A stretch of DNA of 64,000 nt from Desulfobacterales bacterium (GCA_028277765.1 JANQFQ010000135.1:1-64000), one strand, 5' to 3'; shown: positions 53,204-63,080, counted from the first letter of the stretch. Numbers and translations: made by a program. Notes: a model not told the origin generated them from the sequence alone.

Positions 53204-54484
53204 ATGGCTCAGCAGAAAGCATCTAAAAAAACACCGCTATATACATGGCATCTGAAAAACGGCGCCAACATGCTCGCTTTTGGCGAGTACGAGATGCCGC
53301 TCTGGTATCCTGAAGGGGCCAAACAGGAGCATCTTTCTGTTATCACCCATGCCGGCCTGTTTGACACTAGCCATATGACCGTTGTTTTTGTATCCGGGCC
53401 GGATGCATTTGATCTGCTTCAATTTTGTTTTACACGTGATTTAAAGCGCTGCATAGGTAAAAACCATTCTCCTCTTAAGCCTGGAACGTGTGTCTATGGT
53501 GTATTTCTGAATGATACTGGCGCAACCATAGATGATGCTATTTTGTATCAAATTGAATCCAACAATTATATGATCGTTGTTAATTCAGGAATGGGAGAAG
53601 TCATTACCCGGCATTTGAATCAGTATAAGGGTTCCCGTTATGTAACCGTAACAGACCTGACAGATAGAATCGGTAAGATAGATATTCAAGGCCCCATGTC
53701 CGCGAAAATTCTTCTAAACATTCTAAAAGACGCAGAAAAAATTCTCAATGACATGGATTATTTTACATTCAAAGGTACAATGGATGGCTCTGGTCGTTTG
53801 GGATCTGAGGTTATTATGTTGGATAATATAGCGGCGTTTATTTCCCGAACCGGTTATACAGGTGAATTTGGATTTGAGATATTGACATCTCTGGATACTG
53901 TTCAACTGATATGGGAAACAATCATTGCCGTGGGGAAAGATGCAGGCCTGATTCCCTGTGGCCTTGCGGCACGGGATTCTTTGCGCACAGGCGCCTTACT
54001 GCCCCTTTCTCATCAGGATATTGGTTCCTGGCTGTTTTTCAACAATCCCTGGATGTTTGCACTCCCCTTCAATAAGGATAAAACTGATTTTACAAAAAAT
54101 TTTATTGGGAGCAATGCCCTGCTGTTAGCTCAGCACGGAGACAATACCTATCCTTTTGTTGGTTCGGATCTTCGGAAAATATCCACTTGTCATCCAGCTG
54201 TTGTGCTTGATAATAATGATAAAGTCATTGGCCAGGTGCTGACCTGTGTCAGCGACATGGCTATTGGGAAACAGGATAACCAGATATTCTCTGTCGCAAG
54301 CAGGCATAAACCTGATGATTTTGAACCAAAAGGTCTAAGCTGCGGTTTTATAAAAGTTAACAAACAACTGACATATGGTCAGACCGTCAGGCTTAAAGAT
54401 AATCGGCGGACGATTGAGGTCATGGTTGTGAAAGATATCCGGCCGGACCGTACAGCCCGTTGTGTCATAACCGACATGCTATAA
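53204..54484 (+). CDS. gcvT: Glycine cleavage system T-protein (aminomethyltransferase)
   Basis: I use ATG 53204 (MAQQKASKKTPLYTWHLKNG), where homology begins; an in-frame TTG at 53150 would add 18 unlikely residues. No good ribosome site is visible. The 426-residue protein has the family's GLFDTSHMTVV and NDTGATIDDAILYQI, with the Asp that binds tetrahydrofolate, and SRTGYTGEFGFEI. It moves the aminomethyl group to H4-folate. It is longer than the usual 360 residues, mainly through C-terminal insertions. It heads a four-gene operon. Confidence 0.93.
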   Translation: MAQQKASKKTPLYTWHLKNGANMLAFGEYEMPLWYPEGAKQEHLSVITHAGLFDTSHMTVVFVSGPDAFDLLQFCFTRDLKRCIGKNHSPLKPGTCVYGVFLNDTGATIDDAILYQIESNNYMIVVNSGMGEVITRHLNQYKGSRYVTVTDLTDRIGKIDIQGPMSAKILLNILKDAEKILNDMDYFTFKGTMDGSGRLGSEVIMLDNIAAFISRTGYTGEFGFEILTSLDTVQLIWETIIAVGKDAGLIPCGLAARDSLRTGALLPLSHQDIGSWLFFNNPWMFALPFNKDKTDFTKNFIGSNALLLAQHGDNTYPFVGSDLRKISTCHPAVVLDNNDKVIGQVLTCVSDMAIGKQDNQIFSVASRHKPDDFEPKGLSCGFIKVNKQLTYGQTVRLKDNRRTIEVMVVKDIRPDRTARCVITDML

Positions 54485-54497
54485 AAGGAGATGTTTT

Positions 54498-54896
54498 ATG
54501 AAAGAGATAGATCAGCTGATTTTGCCGGACGATGTGCGATTTTCCAAAGATCATGAGTGGGCAAAAAATGAAGGAAATAACGTCAAGGTCGGAATCAGTG
54601 ATTATGCCCAGGATCAACTGGGCGATATCGTTTTCGTGGAAATGCCCCAGATCGGCGATACCTTTAAAAAGGATGAAGAATTCGGAAGCATTGAATCCGT
54701 AAAAGCGGTATCTGAAATTTACATGCCGGTTAGCGGTGAAATTGTTTCAATTAACACAGAACTTGAAGATCATCCAGAACAGGTTAACCAAAGCCCTTAT
54801 GATAAAGGATGGATCATAGAAATAAAGCCGGATGATCTTTCTGAAATAGATACACTGATGACAAACAAAGATTATATTGCCATGCTGAAAGGATGA
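54498..54896 (+). CDS. gcvH: Glycine cleavage system H-protein
   Basis: The 132-residue protein has FSKDHEWAKNEGNNVKVGIS and the lipoylation site FGSIESVKAVSEIYMPVSG, whose lysine carries lipoate. AAGGAG precedes the ATG. Its stop overlaps the apparent gcvPA start region. The lipB and lipA genes that attach and build lipoate lie 3.1 kb downstream. Confidence 0.96.
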   Translation: MKEIDQLILPDDVRFSKDHEWAKNEGNNVKVGISDYAQDQLGDIVFVEMPQIGDTFKKDEEFGSIESVKAVSEIYMPVSGEIVSINTELEDHPEQVNQSPYDKGWIIEIKPDDLSEIDTLMTNKDYIAMLKG

Positions 54897-54901
54897 TATG
54901 C

Positions 54902-56233
54902 ATGCGTTTTCTACCGCACACCAAAGAAGATATTGCTTCCATGCTGGATGTTGCTGGCGCAAAGAATCTTGAAACCCTGTTCTCAAAGATTCCGAAAAAT
55001 TGCCGGATGACAAAAAAACCGCGCTTGCCTGATCCGCTGACTGAGTGGGAAATTTATGACTATATTGTCAACCTGTCAAAAGAATTGCCAGCAGCCCATG
55101 AATATAAAATGTTTATCGGTGCCGGCAGTTATCATCATAATATACCATCAACAATCCCGTTTCTTTTGAGCCGATCGGAATTTTATACTGCGTATACGCC
55201 GTATCAACCGGAAATTAGTCAGGGGGCCCTTCAGGCTGTGTATGAATATCAAACCCTTACCGCAAAACTTCTGGGAATGGACATCGCTAATGCTTCCTTG
55301 TATGACGGCGCATCCGCTCTTGCAGAAGCGCTTCTTATGGCTATTCGGATCAAAAAGAAGACCACTGTAGCGGTTTCAGCTGCGATCCATCCCAACTACC
55401 GTCGAGTCATTCAGACGTATTTCCAACCATCTGGCTATACCATTATTGAACTGCCGTATCTAAAAAACGGCTGCACCGATATCTCAGCCATAGACAAAAT
55501 TGACGACCTTGCAGCAATAGCCATTCAATCACCCAATTTTTTTGGTTGTATTGAAGATCTAAGCTATATTAAAAAACAATCCCAAAAAATTGAATCATTG
55601 CTTATTGCTTCATTTGCTGAACCGATTTCGTTTGGCCTTTATAAAAACCCGGGTATCCAGGGCGCTGATATTGTCTGCGGCGAAGGTCAGAGTCTTGGTA
55701 TACCACAGTCATTTGGCGGACCCGGTCTGGGTATGTTTGCCACTAAAATGGATTATGTCAGGCGGATGCCCGGCCGCCTTGTGGGCAAAACCGTTGATAT
55801 GGATGGCAGAGAAGGGTTTGTTCTCACCCTTGCCACGCGGGAGCAACATATCAGAAGAGAAAAGGCCACATCCAACATTTGCACTAACTCGAGCCTGAAT
55901 GCTCTTGCTGCGGCCATGTACATGGCAAGCCTCGGCAGCACCGGTATGCGGGAACTTTCCCGTTTAAATTATGACAAAACAGAATATCTAAAACAATCCC
56001 TTGTTAATGTCGGTTTTAAACTGCCGTTTGACAGCCCCACTTTTAATGAATTTGTTGTCAAACCGCCTAAAGGATTCCACAAAACATATAATCGGCTGCT
56101 TAAGAAAAAATTTATTGCCGGTCTTCCCCTTAAGCGGTTTTATCCTGAACTTGCCGGACATTATATGATGTGTGCCACTGAAACCGTCAGTCGAGACGAT
56201 ATTGACGCTTTGGTTCAGGAGGTAAGATCATGA
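54902..56233 (+). CDS. gcvPA: Glycine dehydrogenase (decarboxylating) subunit 1
   Basis: The ATG at 54902 (MRFLPHTKEDIASMLDVAG) has AAAGGA eight bases upstream and matches the usual MR(Y/F)LPHT family start; an ATG at 54893 overlaps the gcvH stop. The product has about 443 residues, the N-terminal half of a two-subunit P-protein. The PAEA-like core HNIPSTIPFLLSRSEFYTAY and GEGQSLGIPQSFGGPGLGMF are seen. It cooperates with GcvPB. Its stop overlaps gcvPB by four bases. Confidence 0.94.
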   Translation: MRFLPHTKEDIASMLDVAGAKNLETLFSKIPKNCRMTKKPRLPDPLTEWEIYDYIVNLSKELPAAHEYKMFIGAGSYHHNIPSTIPFLLSRSEFYTAYTPYQPEISQGALQAVYEYQTLTAKLLGMDIANASLYDGASALAEALLMAIRIKKKTTVAVSAAIHPNYRRVIQTYFQPSGYTIIELPYLKNGCTDISAIDKIDDLAAIAIQSPNFFGCIEDLSYIKKQSQKIESLLIASFAEPISFGLYKNPGIQGADIVCGEGQSLGIPQSFGGPGLGMFATKMDYVRRMPGRLVGKTVDMDGREGFVLTLATREQHIRREKATSNICTNSSLNALAAAMYMASLGSTGMRELSRLNYDKTEYLKQSLVNVGFKLPFDSPTFNEFVVKPPKGFHKTYNRLLKKKFIAGLPLKRFYPELAGHYMMCATETVSRDDIDALVQEVRS

Positions 56234-57687
56234 CTGTATTACCGAATTCTTCTGGACTGGTTATGGACGAACCTCTTTTATGGGAAAAAGGTAAAAAAGG
56301 GAGAAACGGTTTTTCACTTCCCAGGCGGGATGTTGACAAATTTCCTGTGGATAAAAAGCTTATCAGCAAAGGACCTGATTTTCCGGATTTAAGTGAAGTG
56401 GATGTGATCAGACACTATACAAGACTTTCCCAATGGAATTTCGGCATTGATACTGGAATGTATCCCCTGGGTTCATGTACAATGAAGTATAATCCTAAGC
56501 TGAACCATATTTTGTCTGGTTTTTCAGGATTTACCCATGCTCACCCCCTGCTGCCGGATCATCTGTCACAGGGAGCCTTGAAAATTATGGCTTTGCTGGA
56601 AACCTTTCTTTCTGAAATCACAGGCATGGACGCGGTTACGCTTCAGCCTGCTGCCGGTGCCCAGGGAGAACTTGCTGGTATGCTGCTGATTGATGCTTTC
56701 CATAAAAGCAAAGGGTCGCATCGATCAAAGATTATTGTACCGGATACAGCTCATGGCACTAACCCTGCCAGTGCTGCCCTTTGCGGATTCCAGGCTGTTC
56801 CTGTTGCGTCTAATGAAAATGGGATTCTTTCCTCAAAAGCGGTCGCTGATATCATGGATGAAGATACAGCCGGTATTATGGTGACCAATCCCAATACGCT
56901 CGGTTTTTTTGAGGATAATATCCTGGAAATTGCAGATATCGTTCACACCAAAGGGGGGCAGGTGTATTGTGATGGCGCCAATATGAATGCCATTATGGGA
57001 ATCGTGGATATGAAAAAGTGCGGTATTGATGTGCTTCATCTAAACCTACACAAAACCTTTTCTACGCCTCATGGTGGTGGTGGTCCGGGTGCTGGTCCGG
57101 TATGCGTAAAAAAACACTTGGAACCATTTCTACCAATACCGAGAATTATAGAAAAAAAGGGTACCCTAATGCTTTCCGACAATTTTCCGAAAACCATTGG
57201 CAAGCTTCATGGGTTTTATGGAAATTTTAACGTTATGGTAAAAGCTTTTAGTTATATTTTGACCATGGGGGCAAAAGATCTGAAAAAGGCCAGCCAGCTG
57301 GCGGTTTTAAATGCCAATTATATCAAAGAAAAATTAAAAGAGATCTTCTATCTTCCTTATGATAGGCCTTGCATGCATGAATGCGTTTTTTCGGATAAAC
57401 ATCAGAAAGAATATAACGTCAACACTCTGGATATTGTAAAGCGGTTGATCGATTACGGCTTTCACCCGCCCACCATCTATTTTCCGCTGGTGGTGGAAGG
57501 TGCTATCATGATTGAGCCAACTGAAACAGAGTCAAAAGAGGATATTGATCGGCTGGTTGATGCTTTTAAGGCTGTTGTTGAAGAAGCGAAAATTGATCCG
57601 GACTTGCTGCGCAATGCACCGCATAATTGTAAGGTCAAGAGGCTGGATGAAGTGACTGCGGCAAGACATCCGTGTTTAAGTGGATAA
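56230..57687 (+). CDS. gcvPB: Glycine dehydrogenase (decarboxylating) subunit 2
   Basis: The 485-residue protein carries the pyridoxal-phosphate lysine in LHLNLHKTFSTPHGGGGPGA and the MYPLGSCTMKYNPK segment. With GcvPA it decarboxylates glycine and loads the aminomethyl group on lipoyl-GcvH. AGGAGG lies inside gcvPA before the ATG. A 319-base gap with dispersed repeats follows, then lipB. Confidence 0.95.
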   Translation: MTVLPNSSGLVMDEPLLWEKGKKGRNGFSLPRRDVDKFPVDKKLISKGPDFPDLSEVDVIRHYTRLSQWNFGIDTGMYPLGSCTMKYNPKLNHILSGFSGFTHAHPLLPDHLSQGALKIMALLETFLSEITGMDAVTLQPAAGAQGELAGMLLIDAFHKSKGSHRSKIIVPDTAHGTNPASAALCGFQAVPVASNENGILSSKAVADIMDEDTAGIMVTNPNTLGFFEDNILEIADIVHTKGGQVYCDGANMNAIMGIVDMKKCGIDVLHLNLHKTFSTPHGGGGPGAGPVCVKKHLEPFLPIPRIIEKKGTLMLSDNFPKTIGKLHGFYGNFNVMVKAFSYILTMGAKDLKKASQLAVLNANYIKEKLKEIFYLPYDRPCMHECVFSDKHQKEYNVNTLDIVKRLIDYGFHPPTIYFPLVVEGAIMIEPTETESKEDIDRLVDAFKAVVEEAKIDPDLLRNAPHNCKVKRLDEVTAARHPCLSG

Positions 57688-57709
57688 TCACACGGTGCAA
57701 AGCATATAG

Positions 57710-57786
57710 CACACAGATGACACGGATAATACTGATTTTCACGGATCAATCTCACGCAAAGGCGCAAAGGCGCTAAGGCGCTAAGG
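57710..57786. repeat. CACGGAT/CGCAAAGGCGCTAAGG dispersed repeat
   Basis: ACAGATGACACGGATAATAC and CGCAAAGGCGCAAAGGCGCTAAGGCGCTAAGG form a tandem-like unit. It matches 61735-61853 and, in part, 48693-48750. Confidence 0.7.
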
Positions 57787-57854
57787 TTTTTTTTGCCATG
57801 AGCCGTCGTTGAAACTATGGCCCACAGGCAGCCCCACACGGACGGGCACAGACA

Positions 57855-57886
57855 ATTAACAAGGATATACAGGATGGACAGGATAT
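57855..57886. repeat. Half copy of the ACAAGGATATACAGGATGG hairpin family
   Basis: ATTAACAAGGATATACAGGATGGACAGGATA matches one arm of the hairpins at 28310 and 47944. The other arm is absent. Confidence 0.6.
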
Positions 57887-57937
57887 TAATTTGTCAGAAT
57901 CATTGGCTATAACTATTAGGAATGAGAGCGTTAAAGA

Positions 57938-58003
57938 TCTGGATCCAGCATCCCCGCTAAAGAGAAGCGGGATCTTCGACAAGGATCTAGTATCTAGCAT
58001 CCA
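57938..58003. repeat. CATCCAG/CTAGTATCTAG dispersed repeat touching lipB start
   Basis: CTGGATCCAGCATCCCCGC and GGATCTAGTATCTAGCATCC are repeat words that run to three bases before the lipB ATG, leaving no clear ribosome site. A CCCCGCTAAAGAGAAGCGGG hairpin lies inside. Confidence 0.65.
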
Positions 58004-58006
58004 GAA

Positions 58007-58735
58007 ATGAATATTTCCCCGGATATTTATCACCAACTGTCTATACTTGCATCACAGGATATCTTATCTGATCAGGATTGCCTTTACCTTGAGTTTGGTA
58101 AGGTCGATTATGAAATTGCTTGGGAACTTCAAAAATATCTGGTTAACGCCAGATATGAAGGAAGCATCAATACAGATATCATCATGCTTCTTGAACATTC
58201 TCCGGTTTTTACCATTGGCAAAAGAGGAAATAGAGACAGTCTGAGGGTTTCTGAAGAATTTCTTAAAAATAATAACACACCTGTTATCCATGTGGAGCGC
58301 GGTGGTGACATCACCTATCATGGCCCGGGTCAAGTAATTGTTTATCCGATTATTCATCTGGAAAAAGCAAGAATTGGCGTCAAAGATTATGTGGCTGCTT
58401 TAGAGGAGATGATGATTCAAACAGCAGACGACTGGGGAATTTGTGCAGAGCGGCATTCCAAAAACCATGGCGTATGGGTAAACAATAAAAAACTGGGGAG
58501 TGTGGGAATCACGGTCAGGCGAGGCATCTGTTTTCACGGACTGGCACTGAATGTAAATATGTCCCTGGAACCTTTTACCTGGATTAATCCTTGTGGATTA
58601 AAGGATGTGAAGGTTACATCTATGGCAAAAGAATCAGATCAGAGTATTGTCATCAAAGATGTTCGCAACTCACTAAGAAAACATATGGAGAATGTTCTTA
58701 ATGTAAAATTGAACCGAATTTTATCGCAGTCCTGA
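58007..58735 (+). CDS. lipB: Octanoyltransferase (lipoate biosynthesis)
   Basis: The 242-residue protein has HSPVFTIGKRGNRDSL, the active-site region VERGGDITYHGPGQVIVYPI, the catalytic lysine in VWVNNKKLGSVGI, and the catalytic cysteine in INPCGLKDVKVTSM. It moves octanoate from acyl-carrier protein to GcvH-type lysine. An extension of about 26 residues precedes the conserved fold. It stands next to lipA. Confidence 0.95.
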   Translation: MNISPDIYHQLSILASQDILSDQDCLYLEFGKVDYEIAWELQKYLVNARYEGSINTDIIMLLEHSPVFTIGKRGNRDSLRVSEEFLKNNNTPVIHVERGGDITYHGPGQVIVYPIIHLEKARIGVKDYVAALEEMMIQTADDWGICAERHSKNHGVWVNNKKLGSVGITVRRGICFHGLALNVNMSLEPFTWINPCGLKDVKVTSMAKESDQSIVIKDVRNSLRKHMENVLNVKLNRILSQS

Positions 58736-58830
58736 TACGCTCATTTAAAAGTTCAGAGGAGAAGGATTTCGTTTTAATTATTTTGCCCATAAAACATTTT
58801 ATTTAATTCATAATCGATCATAACGTTTCC

Positions 58831-59748
58831 ATGACAAATTATATGCAGGAAAATATCAGAACACGAAAACCACCATGGCTGAAAACACGCCTACCACAAG
58901 GATCTGAATATGAAGGCCTCCGAAACCTGATCAAAGAGGACCAGCTTCATACTGTTTGCCAGGAGGCCAGGTGTCCGAATATGTGGATGTGTTTTTCGTG
59001 CGGTACAGCTACCTTTTTGATCATGGGGCCTCGCTGTACAAGAAACTGCTCATTCTGTGCTGTGGAACATGGGTCCATAGATCCGCCAGACCCAGGAGAA
59101 CCGAATCGCGTTGCTATGGCAGCTAAAAAAATGAACCTCTTTTATGTAGTGGTAACATCTGTAACGCGTGATGATCTTTTAGATGGCGGTGCTGAATTTT
59201 TTTGCGCAACTATTCAAGAACTTCGAAAACATATGCCTGACTGTAAAATAGAGGTTTTGATACCGGATTTCAACGGAAATAAAGACGCTATCCTCAGCGT
59301 TGCTGATGCATTGCCAGACGTGTTAAATCATAATATTGAAACCTGCGAAAACCTTTATCTAAAAGTACGGCCAAAAGCATCTTACGCGCAATCCCTTGAA
59401 CTTTTAAAAACTATTCATGAGCATAACGCATCCATCCCCACAAAATCAGGCATGATGCTCGGTATGGGAGAAACCAGAAAAGATATCATTCACACATTTG
59501 AAGATCTGCTTGAGGTTGATTGTTGCATGTTGACCCTTGGACAGTATCTTCAGCCAACAAAAAACCATCTTCCGGTAGAACGTTTTGTCACACCTGATGA
59601 GTTTTATGAACTAAAAAAAATCGCTCTTGATATGGGGTTTTCCCAGGTTGCCAGTGCTCCTCTAGTGAGGAGTTCGTTTCATGCGGAGAAACTATACCAA
59701 AGATTAGTATGTCGGGGACGGAATCTTCATTACATTTCGACAAGATAA
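58831..59748 (+). CDS. lipA: Lipoyl synthase
   Basis: The 305-residue radical SAM enzyme has both clusters: the auxiliary CQEARCPNMWMC (CX4CX5C) and the radical SAM CTRNCSFC (CX3CX2C). It closes with a VASAPLVRSSFHAE segment that carries the serine ligand of the auxiliary cluster (RSS). It inserts two sulfurs into octanoyl-GcvH. lipB is 95 bases upstream, so one transcript is likely. Confidence 0.96.
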   Translation: MTNYMQENIRTRKPPWLKTRLPQGSEYEGLRNLIKEDQLHTVCQEARCPNMWMCFSCGTATFLIMGPRCTRNCSFCAVEHGSIDPPDPGEPNRVAMAAKKMNLFYVVVTSVTRDDLLDGGAEFFCATIQELRKHMPDCKIEVLIPDFNGNKDAILSVADALPDVLNHNIETCENLYLKVRPKASYAQSLELLKTIHEHNASIPTKSGMMLGMGETRKDIIHTFEDLLEVDCCMLTLGQYLQPTKNHLPVERFVTPDEFYELKKIALDMGFSQVASAPLVRSSFHAEKLYQRLVCRGRNLHYISTR

Positions 59749-59840
59749 TGACAGAGTTTCAAAGAAATAAAGCTTAAGGATCGGATTTCAAATCTGTAAT
59801 TTTAATTCACCGTTATCGAAGAAATATTTCCGGGGATAAT

Positions 59841-61115
59841 TTGAAAGAGGATAGAAAAAAATACAGGCTATACTTGGTGATAGGAGTCGTTATCTTTGTT
59901 TTTATTTTACTGTCGCCCATTATTCACTGGCTAATTTTATCTCATTATCCAATCTATAAAGGAAAGCCTGTAAAAAAATGGGTTAGTGAGATAAATTGGT
60001 CACCTATTTACACATACAAAAGCAATCAGTCTGTTGACGTTCTGCTGGAGATGGATCCGGAGGAATTGGTACCGGTATTGGTGACTATTCTTAGGTCGCT
60101 TCGTCTGCTCAACAAACTTGAGTGTTTTGTATCAGATACCCACTTAATGGACAGTCCCAGTCTCATCCAGGTAAAAGCAGCGTACATGTTGGGAGAAATG
60201 GGACCAAAGGCTGAACCCGCGATAGATAATCTGATTATTTTTTTGGATTGTGGCAATTCTATTATCGCAAAAACATCAGCAACGGCTCTTGGTAAAATCA
60301 GGAAGCGTCCTGAAGTGTGCATACCAGCGTTGATTAAGATCGTGGCCAATAAATCCCATCCTATTCGTGCAACTGCTATTCAAGCGATTGCCGATTTTGG
60401 TCCTATGGCAAAACCGTATCACAAAGAATGGCGTTTTGCGCTGTTTGATGATAACTTTATGATTAGAGCGTATACCATTCGGGCAATGAATTCGGCAGGT
60501 ATACATCCTGAGGAAATGATTGAGCAGTTTATAAAATTGCTTGATCATCCTGATGAATTTGATTTTTCACAGAAGACTGCTGCGAAAAAACTTGGCGAAT
60601 TTGGATCTGCATCAAAGGAAGCAATTCCGAAACTTCTGAGCCTCCTTGAACATGAAGATGAAGATGTGCGTTTTGCTGCGGCATTTGCCATTTGCAGGAT
60701 CGATTCCTCACTTATGGAAAATACATTGCCAATTGTGGCAGCGTTCACAAAGCATAAAAGTCCGTCATATAGAATTACTGCTTTGGAAGCGCTGTGGGAA
60801 TTGGCTCCAGACAGGTATCCGATAATGCCGGCATTATTAACCATGGTGAAATCACCTGATGTATTTGATCGTATTAGGGGAGTTGATGCTATACTGCGGA
60901 TAGATCCAGGATGGACACCCAATGCTATTCCTATTCTTATTGATATCCTAAAGGTAAGGGATGAACATGCACAAAGCAGAGCTGCTGCAATTCTTGGAAA
61001 AATCGGTCCCAAGGCCATAGATGCTATCCCTGCATTGAAAGAATTGCTGGATCATGAGGACCATGATTTAAAGGTTTACGTAAATAGAGCTCTTACTGCA
61101 ATTGAGAAAGAATAG
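59841..61115 (+). CDS. HEAT-repeat protein with one membrane helix
   Basis: Translation starts at TTG with GGGGA upstream. The 424-residue protein has a membrane helix at about 12-34 and then about eight HEAT/PBS-lyase-like helical repeats (for example VKAAYMLGEMGPKAEPAIDN, and AAAILGKIGPKAIDAIPALK). The repeats should form a protein-binding solenoid in the periplasm or cytoplasm. Partners and function are unknown. It follows lipA by 92 bases. Confidence 0.75.
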   Translation: MKEDRKKYRLYLVIGVVIFVFILLSPIIHWLILSHYPIYKGKPVKKWVSEINWSPIYTYKSNQSVDVLLEMDPEELVPVLVTILRSLRLLNKLECFVSDTHLMDSPSLIQVKAAYMLGEMGPKAEPAIDNLIIFLDCGNSIIAKTSATALGKIRKRPEVCIPALIKIVANKSHPIRATAIQAIADFGPMAKPYHKEWRFALFDDNFMIRAYTIRAMNSAGIHPEEMIEQFIKLLDHPDEFDFSQKTAAKKLGEFGSASKEAIPKLLSLLEHEDEDVRFAAAFAICRIDSSLMENTLPIVAAFTKHKSPSYRITALEALWELAPDRYPIMPALLTMVKSPDVFDRIRGVDAILRIDPGWTPNAIPILIDILKVRDEHAQSRAAAILGKIGPKAIDAIPALKELLDHEDHDLKVYVNRALTAIEKE

Positions 61116-61184
61116 TTGCCAGAAAATGAGAAATGTGGCCATCAAGCTAACCATTTAATATTGGTCTAGCTTAAAACAGATTCT

Positions 61185-61536
61185 TTACTTTAATTCCAGT
61201 CGCTCTACGAACTTTTCCGCGTTAATGATAATATCGTCCTCGCCGATTTGATCAAAGGGATTTTCCAGGTATTCCTGGATATTGTCAAGGCTCACAAGAA
61301 CGATTGTAAATAGGACAGGCATGACATATGCCAGCCCGATGGAGTAGTCCTTAGACGTAGCAGCGAAATAGGGGCCGTAAATAATGGGGAGAACGGTTAC
61401 AAAGAAATCGCTGAACGCGCTTAGTGTTCGGGGTGTTCTATATTGATAAATATGCTTAAGTTGACACTACAGCCAGGGCAGTGATGATGATTGTTTTTAA
61501 ATTGATTAAGACAAGTATTCTTTTAAGTTTTTTCAT
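61185..61536 (-). pseudogene. Decayed membrane-protein gene with an internal deletion
   Basis: An ATG at 61536 opens MKKLKRILVLINLKTIIITA ending in a TAA at 61456-61458. The second piece, in another frame, continues IYQYRTPRTLSAFSDFFV and LPIIYGPYFAA through a transmembrane-like GLAYVMPVLFTIVLVSL to NPFDQIGEDDIIINAEKF and a stop at 61185. Together they look like the two ends of one bestrophin-like or similar membrane protein with the middle lost. The family is uncertain. The 1.04-kb gap between neighbours has no intact gene. Confidence 0.6.
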
Positions 61537-61734
61537 GTTATCTCTTATTTTGTTTTTGCAGATAAGGCTTAATGGTTTAGGGCGCCTCTTTATCTGCTGT
61601 CTAATAAAAAAACGCTGTAAATGTAGTTTGAATAGCATCTATACCACAAGTTTTTCTCTTTATAAAGTCCATCGTGAAAGGGGAGAGACGAAAAATATTG
61701 TTTGCGATGGAAGGTAAGTTACACAAAGCTTATA

Positions 61735-61853
61735 GCACGCGGATGACACGGATGGTATTGATTTTCACGGATCAACCTCACGCAAAGACGCTAAGGCGCA
61801 AAGAATATGGCACGCGGATGATACAGATGGTACTGATTTTCACGGATTAGCAC
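61735..61853. repeat. Tandem CACGGAT/CGCAAAGACGCTAAGG repeat
   Basis: Two successive units, GCACGCGGATGACACGGATGG...TTTTCACGGATC and GCACGCGGATGATACAGATGG...TTTTCACGGATT, with a CACGCAAAGACGCTAAGGCGCAAAG stretch between them. It belongs to the family at 57710 and 48693. Confidence 0.75.
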
Positions 61854-62153
61854 AAAAAAAAGCTCAAATGAAATTTGAACATAAGGACGTAAAAAAAATT
61901 AAGGAAAAATCAGGATGCCATAATTCTGTGTGAATGTGCGTAAGTCCTGTGGTGAGGGAATAAGGGCTTTCTTATTGCATTTTTCCGGGTTGTGTGATTA
62001 ATACCTTATAAAACTCATAAAATTATTACTGATTAATACAATTTAAATCAATAACTCGGATAATGAAGCGATTCCAGTTAAGAACGAATATGTTGACGTG
62101 GCGTACATTATAAATAATCTGATAATTTTTTTAAATAAATTCAGGAGAGAATA

Positions 62154-63080
62154 ATGAACGAAATAGCACAAGAGCAGGCCGGAAATATTAGTGAAGTGGA
62201 AACCCTTATGGATCTCCCCATAGATAAATCTTTTTTATTTTCCAACCATAAAGGGATTTATAAAAAAGGTGTTGAAAAAAAACAGACCAGGTTGTTTAAA
62301 AAAATCGGTTTTATTAAGCCGTTTCTTAAAAATGATGAAAAAATACTCCTTGTGACAACCGGCTGCTCATCAACATCGATTATCGAACAGCTCACGACAG
62401 GGTGGGTATTTTATTATATTAAGCGTTCCCTTTTTATTTTTACAAACAAAAGGATATTTCATGTCCCGACAACCACAGGTTATAAATACAGGAATTCTAT
62501 CGCCCAGATCAATTATTCAGACTGTGAAACAGTGGCAATGCGTGGAAGTGTATTATTTGCCAAGTATCTCAATGGAAAAAAAGAAAAGTTTTTGGCCATG
62601 AGGTACTCTGAACGGAAAAAACTCAAACTGTTTCTTAAAGAGATACCGTTTGCCACGCAAAAGTCCGTAGGAGCGGTTGAAACAAGCGGGAAAAGCCATC
62701 TTTGCCCGCGATGCGCTGGAAAACTGGAAACAGATATATTTACATGCTCTCAATGCGGTCTTGAGTTCAAAAGTAAAAAAACTGCCATGCTTCTTTCGAT
62801 TATTCTTCCTGGCGGTGGTTATTTTTACACCGGACATTTATTGCTGGGACTTGGAGACGCCATGTTGGAACTCATGTTTATGCTTCTTATTGTGAGCGGA
62901 CTGGCAGATATTATCAGTGGAAATATTGAAGAAGGGATTGCTACAGCTGTAATAATTTTTATTATTCTGGCCTTTGAAAAAATGATTACCGTGTATCATG
63001 CAAATCATTATATAAAAGAATTTATACCAAAAGGGAGACCGCTAAGGCCCTTATTTTCTTCTGAATACTCACAGTCTTGA
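62154..63080 (+). CDS. PH-like/zinc-ribbon membrane protein
   Basis: The 308-residue protein has an N-terminal region that resembles a bacterial PH-like domain (FIFTNKRIFHVPTTTGYKYR), a zinc ribbon (CPRCAGKLETDIFTCSQCG) at about 183-201, and then two or three membrane helices with GGGYFYTGHLLLGLGDAM, a TM2-like pattern. It may be a membrane-surface sensor or scaffold. AGGAGAG precedes the ATG. I do not recognise a defined function. Confidence 0.6.
   Translation: MNEIAQEQAGNISEVETLMDLPIDKSFLFSNHKGIYKKGVEKKQTRLFKKIGFIKPFLKNDEKILLVTTGCSSTSIIEQLTTGWVFYYIKRSLFIFTNKRIFHVPTTTGYKYRNSIAQINYSDCETVAMRGSVLFAKYLNGKKEKFLAMRYSERKKLKLFLKEIPFATQKSVGAVETSGKSHLCPRCAGKLETDIFTCSQCGLEFKSKKTAMLLSIILPGGGYFYTGHLLLGLGDAMLELMFMLLIVSGLADIISGNIEEGIATAVIIFIILAFEKMITVYHANHYIKEFIPKGRPLRPLFSSEYSQS

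Noticed and set aside
61481-61717. Plus-strand ORF opposite the decayed membrane gene
   Set aside because: It is antisense to a recognisable signal/helix segment and to a repeat tract; no ribosome site was seen.
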